Shown piece by piece: positions 46,890-60,900 of a DNA stretch of 64,000 nucleotides. Each line of letters starts with the position of its first letter. Positions within the stretch are counted from its first letter, which is position 1. Under the pieces are notes generated by a model. That model searched no databases and was not told the origin of the DNA. It saw nothing but the letters and a program-made list of their open reading frames with translations. Source of the DNA: Sipunculus nudus (lineage: Eukaryota > Annelida > Sipuncula > Golfingiida > Sipunculidae); NCBI GenBank assembly GCA_026874595.1, contig CM049319.1, positions 37,517,473 through 37,581,472 of the forward strand, given 5' to 3'. The translations under genes were made by a program, and so were the position numbers.

Positions 46890-48945
46890 AATGGCTTAGG
46901 TTGGACTAGACATCTGGTAGTTTAACACTGTATATGATGTACCTAATACTACCTATACACAACAAAATCTTATTAGTGTTATTTTTTATATTTATTTAAT
47001 TAAAATGTGTGAGAGAAGTATTTAAGTATAGCTGTGTGAAAGTGTATATAGAAAGTGATTGGTGTGGCTGGCTTTTGGCTCTCAAAAGTGGAGGAGAACA
47101 CAAACTACATGTGTGCTGTAAGTACAATATTTTATTCAAAGGTGTACACTGATTACACATTAGTAGATGCAAATACAGCATTTACTCACAAAAAAAGTTT
47201 CTCATAAATTTTAATACACCAATATGAAATTTTCATACAGAATTTAAATAGACAAAATTCTGTTTGGCACATTTCAGTCCATATTTGGCACTTAAGCATC
47301 AGAATTATACCAGGTCCAATAAATCATGATGTCCACATAAACTACTGAAAGGAGTGACTTCTAAAATCACCATGAATCCAATAACCTGATGCTAGCTTAA
47401 TATTCCTAAGAATAATGACCATAAAATATATATAATAACAAATCATGAAATTTCCTTTTCATGCTTTTAACAGAAAACAGTTATATTTTACAAGGAAGGA
47501 AGTAAGTTACCTGTGGAAGCTGAACATTCTTTCCTTGTATCAGTTTCTTAATTGGTTGCTTTAATAATATTTTACAATGAACAGACCACTGGTTGATGAA
47601 GCTGCAAGAATGGATGTATGCTAAATGTTACACTGTGCAGTGTTTCAATGTTCACTGAACAGATTTTCCAGGAGATATGTTTAACATTGCCTAATTTCAT
47701 GTGTGCTCTTGCCTAAGAATATGTGAAAGGATACATTACTGGTAGGTTAGGCTTAATAGGCCCTTATAGTTTCAAACTTGGCTTAATATGCCCTTATAGT
47801 TTCAAACTTAACTTTGGCATGCAACTATATCCACAAAACCGGTCAATCTCATGAAATACACCCTGCTTGACAGGAAATGTTCCACATTCACAGTTGTTGC
47901 CCAGATGCTACAAAGTTGATGGGCCAGGAATATGGCTAAATTCTCATGTTTTCCTCAGCTTTTGCCTTTGGCAATTTCATCACCACTTTTTATTACATTT
48001 TAGGAAAATCTTAATACTGCATGGCAATCATTCAAACCTCCACTATCTGTGTGTACTCCCAACTCACATCACACACTGAAAATATTACCCATGACTATCC
48101 CACATGGGTGCTGCAGGATTTGACAGAAATGTGATCACAGACCTGTCTTGAAGATTGAAACAACTGATGATCAAACAAGTAAATGATTGTATCATTCCCT
48201 GACAAATACACAAACTGAAGCTTAATGAAGACAAAATATGCCTTTAAATCAGTCTTGCTTCATAACATAAATATTCATTAACAAAATTGTTTTACCTGAA
48301 TCAAGGTTCTATTTGGTCTAATATGTTAAAAAAATTCCACCATCTTGTTAGTGTCCAGTTTATCACAGCTGGACCCATCTCAATGATGAATCTGAGCTAT
48401 ATTTATGTCTACTGGTGAAGATATGTACCCTGTGAATATCTGACAGACAAAGGACCCAGCTTTACATTTCAAATGATTTTCAGTCAGCTCAGTTAAAAAG
48501 CTGACTGGTTAATTGAAGCAATTAAATATTACTTCAGATGGCAAATTAACAAATTCTAATATCTTGTTACTATGTTTGTAAATATCCTAAAGTGTGAATA
48601 ATACACTTACAAACTGTGCAGAACTAGTATCATGAAAAAAAAATACTGAGTTAATTTATTGTACATTAACTTCACAATATGTCTGTAAGTGAAGACAGAT
48701 CCACCTTTGTCCTGACTGAGGAATTTATTCTGCCAGCATTCACTATGAAGTTACAGGACGGAATATTTTTATAGAGCATTAGTGCTTAATTGAAAAATAC
48801 AGATCACTGGAAACATAAAGGTTTACCTTCAACAAAGAACTGATGAGAAGCTAACAGGAAAATGCAAAGGTACCTTGCATTATTTATCTTGGCATATATT
48901 ATCAACTAGTCTGGTTTCACTGGCTGGAATACTGTGTTCTCCATG
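46890..48945. other. Gap between two convergent genes
   Basis: No further gene is seen. The stretch probably contains the 3' UTR of the minus-strand gene; TTTATT at 48,655-48,660 is a candidate AATAAA on the minus strand. A 'CTTAATA.GCCCTTATAGTTTC' direct repeat lies near 47,750-47,810. Confidence 0.5.
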
Positions 48946-51900
48946 CTAATAAATATTGTGGGGATACATCTTTGGTCCAGGTGTATCCTCCATCTCTGGC
49001 TTATGGAGAAATGAGACTCTGGCAAACTGATATGGTGATTGATCTGATGAATCAGATGACTGACGACTTTGTGGGTGTCTGGTGTAGGAGCGACTGTCCA
49101 TGTCCATCACTGATCTTTCTGCGTGGTCAAGCATGTCTACTGGTGTGTAGTCCTGAAAATTACAACAGTTAACTCACAAACTTACGGTAAACAATATCTG
49201 TAGCAGAGATTATGAGACTAGACATTTATTAGTTCACCACAGTAGGAGGGAGGACAAATAAAATGGTCTGCGGTTGTCACTTTTAGCCTTCAAATCATAT
49301 GCATTGATTTCTCGAGCTAGGGGAATTTCAGTGAATACTATATTGAACAGAATTATATCAGACTGAGGATTCCACTGGAACAAAATATTCTGATTTCCCT
49401 TCCATCTGTCTCGCTCCACTCTTCTACTATAAAACTAAGAACCTTGCTGTTTTCTTCACCAAATTTTCAAGGCCTACTCAGCACATGACTGACAGGTGAT
49501 TACAACCTGCAGGTGGCACCACATCTGTCTAAGGACTTTCTGTGCTACAAAATGGTCTTTTCACCTTCTTTTAGGTAAGTCAGTAAATAAGAACACCTAA
49601 GCCTTCAAATCATATGCAAGGATTCCTTAAAGGTAGGGGAATTTAATGAATACTACACTGATGAGTATTAATAGTCCACGGTAGGAGTTTGGACTACTAA
49701 AATGGTCTGCATCCCTCTGGCTTTCAGTCTGTCACATGCCTTCTTTTACATGATAGATCTAAAGCCCCTTTTAAACACATTAGTCACATGATGAGCATGT
49801 CATTATATCCTTCAGGTGGCGCTACTTGTGTTAGACCTACTTTTCTGGCCCATTTGTGTTTTCCATTTAAATTTGGATAATTCAGTATTACAAATAAAAA
49901 AGATGAAGCCTCCAAATCACACACAGATTCCTTAGAGCCAGGGAGAATAAATGAATACTAAATGGAATAGGATTGTTTTTAAAATTATGGTTTTATGTCT
50001 TAGAATTTTGCTGATCTGCAAATTCTGTATTTTCATAATTCCATTATTTGTGCAAAATCTGGTATCTTTTATCTTGTGAGCTGTTGCAAAGATTATAACC
50101 ATCTTGGGCAGACACAATAATCATGTGACTGCTATTTGATATTTCAGTGAGATAAAATTGTATTTCTAGTTCTTCTCCAAGTAGACTTGAAATGTCAACT
50201 GTATCATTCATATATATTGGTCCCATCTATCCTGGGGCAAGAGAAATAAATGGTTGATAAATGGTGAATGGTTTATTGTATTGCCAGGCTGAGAAGTCAG
50301 GGATACTATGGTTTTGATATATGGTTGCGTCGCAGCAGCAGATTGATATGGGCCAGAGGAGGAAGCCTATCTAAATTGGGGCCATGACCTTTACTATGAG
50401 TGACCTTGACCTTGATTAGGTCCATTTTTGCATATAAACACCCATATCAGTTCAATAGACTTGCTCCATGTTTATTTCAGTGGAAAGCTCTTGGATAGCT
50501 TGATCATGTACTGAACTCTGGAACTACTGGTGGGGCCACCTTTAATTATTTTTCCGTTATGGTCATCTATGCATCTATTAAAGGTGAAATACAGTCCAAC
50601 CTGTATGAATGACCACTTTTAAAATGTGGGCAACTGCATGGCTATTACAACCACTGGATGTCAGTCCCTTTCAAAATTGTTATATTATCTATAGAAAAAC
50701 CCTGTGAAATACAACCACCATGCTATTACAGATTACAGGCAGTTTTTTCTTACCAAAGTAATATAATTACTTAAAATACTAAATGGACCTGCCCAATATG
50801 GGCACTCCCTGAGCTACTCATATATGAAGTTGCGGACACTTGTACAGGCTCAATGTTTTATTAGAATACACGTACTGAACACCAGCCCTTGGTCCGTCTC
50901 TGGACATGTTGACTTGACTGACTCACACAGCCTGCTAATCCTCATGAATGGAGGTCAACCAAAGTTAATCTTTAACTTTGCCTCTGTGGTTTGTCTTTGA
51001 TCTATTCACTGCTTTACACGAAAGGCTTTATTACAAAGAGTTTATGACTTATGATGTTTTTAAGAAGCAAATGATGTGATATAAGTTACCATTGGAGTCA
51101 TCAAACAATTTTGAGTCATTCACATTTGTTGTGTCAGAAGAACCTCTATAAATAGAATTGTACATTATGAGAATGTTTTTAGCAATTGATTTATTCACAT
51201 GCAACTCTGTTATATTACATTTTTATTTTGTAAATATTACTCTACACCGTATTGACAAAATCGGTACAATGTCTCGTAAGACCATGCCAGCAAGCCCGAC
51301 TCGATGAGAATTCAAACTTTAAGTAAAGCTCATTCAGATGGCTGGGAGTCCAGTTGACACAAGCTTAAAGTAACAGTTTAATCAACTGTATGCAAATTTA
51401 TTTTATTCATATATCAACGCATAAAATTACACATGTAAGTACATAATTACAAAATATATTCAGCAGAAAGATCCATTTTACATTTACCAGTATCTTATTG
51501 GTAGTCATAAAGTGGTCTAGTATGTCTACTTCCGTCATACATGTGTCATCTACGTTTGTGCATTTCCTAAATTTCAGAACCTGGCTAATAAGACCACCTG
51601 CCTGTTATGACCACTCCACTTGAGTCCATGGGTGGTCACATTAGACAGGTTACACTGTATATCACACTTATCTCAGGAATGCTGTAGGCTTTTGGCCTGA
51701 AATTTTGCAGTCATAGATCATGGACAGATTTATTTCATACATAAGACAGATAGTTCCACTGGGTGCCTGCTCTTCTTGTTTTTTTTTGTTTTTTTTGCAT
51801 CCATTGCACAAGACACCTTTAGATCCTGAATTATCCTAATTTCAGTCAATTCCTAAGAAAAGCATGTTACAGAAAATACAACACATTTGAGTTATGCAAG

Positions 51901-54900
51901 GGGTGGGAGATTATTGTGCCTCTGGGCCCTTGTATTGGACAGATAGGGGCCTAACATAATCAAGTTTGTGAGCCAGCGGAAAACAGCATGGCCATCAATC
52001 CTAATTCTAAAGTGACTGGAAACTAATTTCATTACTTTATATGTAAATCTAGTTTTAAAGTCCCATGCTTTTTGAGGGCTTAAATTACACAACAAATTCA
52101 CTGTCAAATTTCATAATTTTCTGAGGAATTTTACAGTTGCTAAACATATCAAGCTTACTGTAATCCAAATCTTCAAATCAAGAAATATTTGATGATGTTT
52201 CTGTAATTTACAGATAATGCTACTTACCATAGGTTCAAGTGATTTGGAGACACTGCTCTTGCCAAGGGCAGTGTACATGCAGTGGAACGACCCCTGAACA
52301 CAGGCTGGTCCTTCAACAGGGTGATACAGGTATTCTGTCACAACTTTTGGTCTTTCCTGAAATTAAATACAAGGTAACTATAGGGTTTTTATCATATAAT
52401 GAAAAAGTGGGTGGTCCAATTTGCAGGATTGTCTTTAGGAAGGGTTTCATTGTAATCAATATCCAATGATACAATAATTATTATACGAAGTTTAAGATAT
52501 TAAAATGATACCATACATAAGGTATATTTAAACAGCCCCTTCTATTAGTTTACTTAATGCTTGCATGTGTAACAGGTAAAACTGATCACATTTTATAATA
52601 AAGGCAATATTATTTGCTAATATGTTCCAAAATAGTCAAGATGTGAAATGTACAAAGCATTTGTAACACAGTATTCCAGTGAGTATGTTGCCATTTATGG
52701 TGCCAATGACTGCATATAATATGCTGGATACAGGATTAGCAAACAGCAGCTCATCAGAGTCAACTGAATAAACTAAATACGTTTAATTCAAATAAATGGA
52801 TTCATTGTGCCCTCCAGGTTAAGTCAATAAATACACAATGCAGACATTCTTACTTTGTCCAAGGTTGCGTCCCCGCTTGGTCCCATTTGTAGTTTGTACG
52901 TCTGATCCATAGACTTAGCCATGAGTATAACCGGTTCACCTTGTCCTTCATGGTGACTTGTACCTGGCTTTTGTGGAGGGACCCAGGTGCCATCCCCAAC
53001 ATGGTAACCTGGTATCACCTGCTGATTTACTGCTTCTTCAGAATCTACCTTTAATTTATCCAATACAATCACCAACATTTAAGTACCGAACCTCATGATC
53101 ATGTGCTGTCCCAGTTCACTGTTACCACAATTATGCTACAGAAAAGTTACCCTCCATAGGGTTGCAGAACTTAAAACTATGTCAGACACAATGGAGCGGG
53201 ATTCAGTTGTAATGATCAGACAAAACAGTATACTATTCTTTATTATAGTAATTGTAAAAAAAAAAATGAAGAAAATATTAAGATCTCAAATGGCTTTGTT
53301 TTGCAGAAACAAAATCAGATATTATCCCCCCCCCCCATGGGCCAGGATTGAAAAAAATATGCACTATCTCAATCTAAAGTTATTGCATTTGCAAAAACTA
53401 TATACTTCCACAGATTGAACTTTGAAAATTCAATATTCATTAATTTTCAAACTCCTCTGAAAACTTAGTTGAAAAAATAGGTGTATTAAATTTGTGGGTT
53501 AAATATGCAGTACTTCAGAAGTTCATAAAAATCCTAAGATTTCCACAGATTTGACCGTGAAGACCAGGGTCAATATCACCAATTTTCTATTGTAATAATG
53601 AGACCAGTGATGGGAGATGGTGTAGTTCAACATTTGTTCATTTCAGTACTTGAGGCCAGTACTCACTCAACTTGTGTTAATATGTAGTAAAGCATGGTAA
53701 TAAGTGTGCCAATTAGTCTCCCCAAATTCATATTTATTCAGAGGAATTTCAGTTACATGTTGGATACATTTTAAAAGAAATCCTGATAAGCATAAAGTGT
53801 ATAAAACTGTCTTGCTTGAAAAAAAGTATGTATTATACTTTTAAAACAGTAGCAGTGTAAAATGAGACCTGATTATGTATTCAAATACTGACTGACCTGT
53901 TTTCTTGCTACAGACACCTTGTCATTGTCATGTAACAGTAAGCGAGCATCCCTGCAGGCCTGGAAGCTGACCTGAGATACATCATCTCCCTGCTGTAAGT
54001 CTGTTTCTACCTCCATCAAGCTCTGAGAGGCTTCTTTCTCTATAGCATTTACAGGTACTACAACATATAACATTACAAATGTAAAACAGGCATAATATCC
54101 TTAACTCGTGTACATTCATCTCTTTATTTTCTACCTCCTCATTCATGTGAGGAGCAAATCAAGTTATCATTGGCAATGTAAACAGTCAGTCATCTGACAA
54201 GTGCAAAATTTGCATAATTTGGGCAACTCTCCTAAACAGAACACATAAAGTCTATACCAGTGCTATTGTCTGCATGTTTTTCCAGGATATTTCCGGAGAC
54301 CACATTAAAAATTTAGCTGAAAGGTTGCAGGAGATATTCCACAGATTGCTGAGCTTTTAATAATGTGTTGCCTTGCACTGTATTTTTATGTGGTAAATAA
54401 TCCAAAATACGGCAAAACACTTCAAAATGATTTAGAAATACATGTATACATCACTAAAGAACAGAGATATAGCATTACCAGCTGATGATACAATCAATGC
54501 AACATCATAAATGACCAACCTTTGTGACGTCACTATTATCTTAAATAACAGCTCTTGCAACCACAGACATAGAAAGCCTTCTGTGTATGAGCTCATTAGT
54601 ATAATAAGGTCAAAGTTGCACAGCATAAGGGCTGTGGTGGTGAGGTCAATTAGTTTTATTCTTACATAAAAATTTGGTGCTGACTGTATCAGAAATAACG
54701 TTTTTGTTAAAATCTTGTTTTCTTTTTTGGTCACATAAAAGGTTTTTGGGCTGATGTAACTGCAAAGATGACAGCAGCCATAACACTGCTGACAGCTTTA
54801 TAACACATCAAACATCTCTTATTTATTTTTTAAAATATGAATAGAATAAATTGATATACAAAATCTTTATTATATAGCTTTTTAAAGGGATATGTGTTAT

Positions 54901-57900
54901 ATGGTGTTATGATCAGATTTTGAACACCATTGATTTGATACTCTGGACAGGAAAAATCTTGTAAGACATGTTATTGATGAAGACCTGAACTGAAAAAAGT
55001 GCTTTCCAAAGAATTTGTCCTTGTTAAAATTTTAACAAGAAAACTATTCATGCATAGGAAAAATGGTCATTTACAGCAGGTGGTTAATTAATTATGGGTT
55101 TGCTGAGACCAGGGTCCACTGTATTGCCTAAAAATCTTGAAATTTTTCATTGTGAAAATACATTTTAGGACTGCTCTCAGAAAAGAATAAAAAAAGGATG
55201 AATTAAGAAAATTCAAACATCCATATCAAAATATACATGTATAGATTTGCCTCATTTGTATGTTGACTGAATATAATATACTGAACTGAACATTTGTCTA
55301 TCTGAATCATGGTTCTGGTGTGGGCAATTTATTTTGTCTTTTATTATTGAATCAACAAATGAGAATTATGACAGAAGCAGTCATGAAATAAAGCTCCTTA
55401 CCTACTTCATTCTGGGACAGCTCTGATGTGACTGGCGTGGGCTTGGTAGAGGACGTTTCATGTGTTACACTGGCCTCAACTGTGGGTGTTTCACATGATG
55501 GCCTGAAAATAAAATCAAGGTGGCATATTTGATTAAGAGACTTTCATCAAACAAAATGTGTCATCAAAGGCAACAATTAGTTACTCATAAATAAATGCTA
55601 AAATGGGGGTTGTAAGCAAGTTTAGCATACTTAACTTTGGTTATGACAACAATACACTAAATAAAATACGAATTACCTGCAGCTAACCACACTTAACATA
55701 GTAAGAATAACTTTCAATATATATTTATGGGACTCTTCTCATTTTTCTAGGAAAGATTAACAGTTTTTGTGGTCTTATAAAAGTGAAATCAACTGACAAT
55801 AAATGAATTAAAGCAAAACTGTAAAAACATTATTTTTCAGGCAAATGTTTAAGCTTAAACCCCTTACTTTCATAAATGTCCTTATATTCACCAGCATTAT
55901 ATATTAATTATTAACAAGTCCTATACATCAAAAAGTCCAATATGACTAACAGATACAATTTGACCCCATTTGAGTTTCAGGGTGCTCAAATAATGTCTTT
56001 CTCTTATAGCTTGCAAATTATAGGTCACCTGATTTCAGGGTTCCATAGGCATTTACCCAGGACCTCCCTGAATGTCACATAAGAAGATTCTGGGCCAGAT
56101 GGATGCGATTTGTGCTCTATATGAATGTTTGGGGCTCAGAGTCATGTTTTCAGCCCTTAGCTTGGAGAATATTAGTCACCATGAAATAACTGCAGGTTTC
56201 CAGCGAGATTTGCCTAGGACCTCCCTAGATGTTAAGTTATACGTTTCTATGACAAATGGTTTTGATTTGTGCCCTGATGACATCCAGACTGCTTCATTTG
56301 AAGGTCTTAAACAAAAGAGCAAAAAAATGTGTAATTTAGAAAAAATACAGGTGGTACCACCAGTCCTTGTGAACTGATCAACTGTCCATGATCAATATGT
56401 ATGGAAAGAATCATGGCAATCAATGAATTAGTTATTCAGATACTGGAAATTTTGTATCATATTTTTATTTATTTTGGGGTGCACAAACAGGTCCCATAAC
56501 TTGTCAAATACCAAATTTCAGATGTCCAAGGAGGCTTTCGATTGACCTCCCTGAATGTACATTTGGAAGATTCTAGGTCCTGTGGTTATGATTTATGTTC
56601 TGTTAACAGAAAGACAAACAGACAGATGGACAAACGGCATGACAGACAGATGGACGACCGATAAAGAGTGATTGATAGCTCAGATGACTTTCAGTCAGCT
56701 GTGCAAACTTAAACAACATGAACTGTGAGTCACTAACTTGATTTAATAGCAGATAGAAAACATGTTTGATTTTGGTTTTCAGAGTTGCAAAAAAACATTT
56801 TAGGGAGCATAAATGTAAGCAATTATACATTATCATTCTCTTTTCTGATATACTGATTACCAGCTAGCTCAATATCTGCTATTTAAAGGCGACTTTTCAC
56901 CTACCTTTCCTACTGATTTAATGTGATTTCTTCCTTACTCTTCATTCATATAAATAAACTCTAGGTATTGTTGTTAGGAAAAAATTCTTATAATGCCTCA
57001 AAGATGGACAGATGAGCTTGTTTATCTACAAACTGTTAGTAAACACAGCCATGTTGACAATGGAAAAACAGTGTTACCGAAGGTGGTTAGTTGCAAATAT
57101 ATGCTGAAGTTTAAAGGTCAACTGTTTGCAAAACTCTGGTTCATCTTACTTGCCACCAGGTGTCCTTATTACATGTGTTTGGATAATTTTGTTGGGCTGT
57201 TATAAACATGTAAATATAAATATTACAAACAGCCTGTGTAAGGTGGGATCAGCATTTTCTGATTTTCTGGCCTATTTCTAGAAAAGGTTTATTACCTTTA
57301 TTTACCGTAAAAACTGGTGTATAAGACGAGGTGGATTTTTGCATCAAAAATGGGGTAAAAATTATTTTAAGCCAAATAAAGTAGGAGACAGGTTGAGACC
57401 ATTCTGACTGAGGATGTGACTTGAGTGTCACTTGAACAAATAAAAAGATTGAACATTTTTGTTTCTTGTTGTTTATATCAATATTTGAATGCAAATAATA
57501 ATCTTGTTAATAGGATTTAAAAAAGACAATACAATAACAAAATACCTTTGATCTCCCACTGGCCACCATTTTTGACATTGTGACACAGGTCATAGTTTCA
57601 GGTCGATCCAGGGCTTCATTTATAAGTTTTGGTGTATAAGTCAGGGTAGCTTTTCTCAATCCATATTTGAGGTATAAATTTTTCGACTTATACACCAGTT
57701 TTTACGGTAGATGTCAGAAACCTGAAAAGGCCCTTTTAAATATGCTGAAGGCACACAATAAAGCACCAATCACACTGTTAGTTGACTTTGGAGATAATAC
57801 AGAAATGCCTTGGTGCCTGAATATCCTTATAACTGCTACCAAAGACTGCTCAAAGCATAGAGACTTTTGTTACAAGAGAGAGGGTATTCAGCACATATTA

Positions 57901-60900
57901 GTGACTACATGGTTATCCGTTTTAGTCACAGATGTTTGGTAATACTCACTGTAGTCTTAAGAGTCTACACAATTCTTCTCTTGTCTCTCTCAGAAGGGCT
58001 GTCAATAGAAATCAATGTTCCCAAATAATAGACTAAAAACTTTCTAAAAAAAAATACAGTTGCTGAAATTACATATATAATTCCTTGACACAACTCCCTG
58101 AACTCATCAGATACTATTAAGTGATGCCTAAAGTGAAAGTGCAGTTAGGAATGGATTTGATACACAAGGTTCCATTTTCACGAAGTCCATCAAGTTCAGG
58201 AATGCGAAACTCTTTTTATAACTCCACTCTTACATGCATTCAGTTACAAATATATCAATTCTGCAGTTCTGACAAATAAGTAATGGTTGCCAATGTTAAT
58301 CTATATCAAATCACCATAACAATGCAATGTATGATGGGAAGGGTCAACATGTTAAAGTCATTCACATCTGATGAGGCTAATTCTGAGAAAACCTGACACC
58401 AAGAAATTACATGACTTCATGACACAACAAATAAACATGTGCTATACACAGCCCACAAACTGCAAGGCAGACTCTTTCACTCTTCAAATTGTAAATGAAT
58501 GAAATTCAAGCAAGTAAGTGCATATACTCCCCTAACCTATGCCTATAGTTTAAAAGAGGTTTGTGAAAGTCTAAGCTGGGTTACTCACATCTTCCTGGGC
58601 ATATTGCTGAGGGTTTCAGACCTTCTAATAAATACCTTGCAACTTCTGCCAAAGGTAGAGTCTGTAAAATATGAGATTTCTTTTCAATAACACAATATCA
58701 CACACATTTTAAAATCACTCATCTAATAGTAATGGAGTATTACTGATTCTCTTAAATGATTTTATATAAAATAGATACTATGCCATTAAATGATAATTTA
58801 TCTACCTTTGTACATACCTGAGGAAGTTCACTTGGTGAAGATGGTTGAGTTTTTGTTTTGGCACTGGATATGACTGTACTGCTATTACAAAGAAAGAATT
58901 TAAAATCAAGTTAGTACTTGATCAAGTTTCTGCAATAAAGTCCAAGGTCAAGACAAGTTTTGTCAGCTAGCCTATTACCAAATTCATTAAAATATTAACA
59001 AGGGCACTGCAAGAGTGCATAATACAGCTGTTGTATGTCTTTTGACCTCTGACTTCATTAAATATGTGCAAATTAGGCTGCGAATTGGATTCAAGTGAGA
59101 AACTATATTAGTAAATATTTGTAGTGTGTTTCATGAAAATCCATCAAATTTTGGTAAGTCCCTGTGGTTTGACCATAGGCTGGGGACCTCTGGCCTCATT
59201 AAATATGCAAGAATTATGCTGAGTATTTAACTCAGGTGAGATCTTATATATTGGCTAATATTTCAACAAAAATGGTTTCAACAAAATGCATCATATTTCT
59301 GGTAATTATCACAAGGACTTTACAAAAGTCCCCGTGTCATCTGACCTCTTTAAATATTTGTGGGTTGCGTTGAGAATTGAACTCAGGTGAGATAATCTAC
59401 AGTTATATAGTTGTGAGTTTCATGCAAATCTATCAAAACCCTTGTCAGTTATCACAGCAACAAAAAAAGTTAATGGACGAATGGATATTACACAAACCAT
59501 AATACAAACGGTCTTTAACTGACAAACAAAGAGGAGTTATGCTGTTGCATAAATATCGTTACATGATCTAACATAACAAAGATTAGCAAAGCTGCAAACA
59601 CATGCTCATAGAGCAATCACAGCACTCAATAATGTCAAATACAAAAAACACCTTTTATGTGAAAATTCTTAAGATTACATTTTTCATTTTCATTTACCAC
59701 AAACAAAAAGAGCAAATTTACCTCTCATGTCTTTGCTGAGCACTTGGTGGAGGGGTTGTCCTAGGTCCCCTCTCAACAGAATATACAGACTGACCTGGTC
59801 CTAGACTAATGGAGGAGGCTCTGAGAATACAGCAGTTTAACAGTTTATTTATTAGTTTATTTTTAGTTCCTATAAAAGAGTAAAGATATAAACTAAAGAA
59901 GTAACTACTGGTAACAGTTATCAAAGCTCTTATGCAGTATATACCAGCAAATAGAATTGGATTCATGCAGTTCCATCGGGTAATGTAAAAAACTAAAATA
60001 AGTTTCTTTTATCCCCTACTTGTCTGCCAATCTTGAATTTAGTTGTTAAACAAATCAATTATTTTAATACACTAGTAATTCCATCATACCTTGGTGAAAA
60101 AAGAAAACCATTAAGCATATGGCCAGGTAGGCTCTGTTTACTCTTGTGAAAATGATTAACTATGATCACAAAATCATACTTTGGTTTACCTGTTTAAATC
60201 TGAAAATACCGGCCATTATGATAAAACAAGCATGCTACTTGGTTCACACCTGTAATCAACCAAAGCTTCTGACTGTACTCTGATTTACAAGTTTGAAGTA
60301 CAAATGAATGAGGGTATGACATATAAACCTGTGTTCTGAATCAGGATCTCTATGGGGAGGTGTGTCAGAAAGTGTAATGATATTCTTGATGTCTTGCTGC
60401 ACCTTCTTTTCAACACTTTGTGGTACCTCCACAGGATCTGTAGACAGAGAACTAACATCACTTAATTTCCCTTAATTGTGAATATGAATTTCTTGGGTTT
60501 AAATTTCTATTGGTTAGGAACATTAACAAATCCTGTATCCAATTTACATATAACCCTATTCATACCTAAAGTAATCATTTACAGTTCCACTTCAATAGGT
60601 AAGATATAGCTGCCAGGTTATCAGGACTGTGTTCTAAATATACATAGAATCTCTCCTTATTGATGCATGTATATTATGGGGTACTGTCCACTTGAGGAGG
60701 TCCAATGAATGTATGAAAAGTACACTTGGGTGGTTAGCAACCTCTGTTTTATGGGTACATCTCCATTGTAAGGCATATAAAAAAAGAAAATTCCTAAGGG
60801 GGTGAGGGGTTGTAATTGAGAGGATCTGCTGTAGGTATGTCTGCACATGCATGTATACTGTGAGCATCTGAAGTCCTATTGTCACTAACTGAAGATGGTT

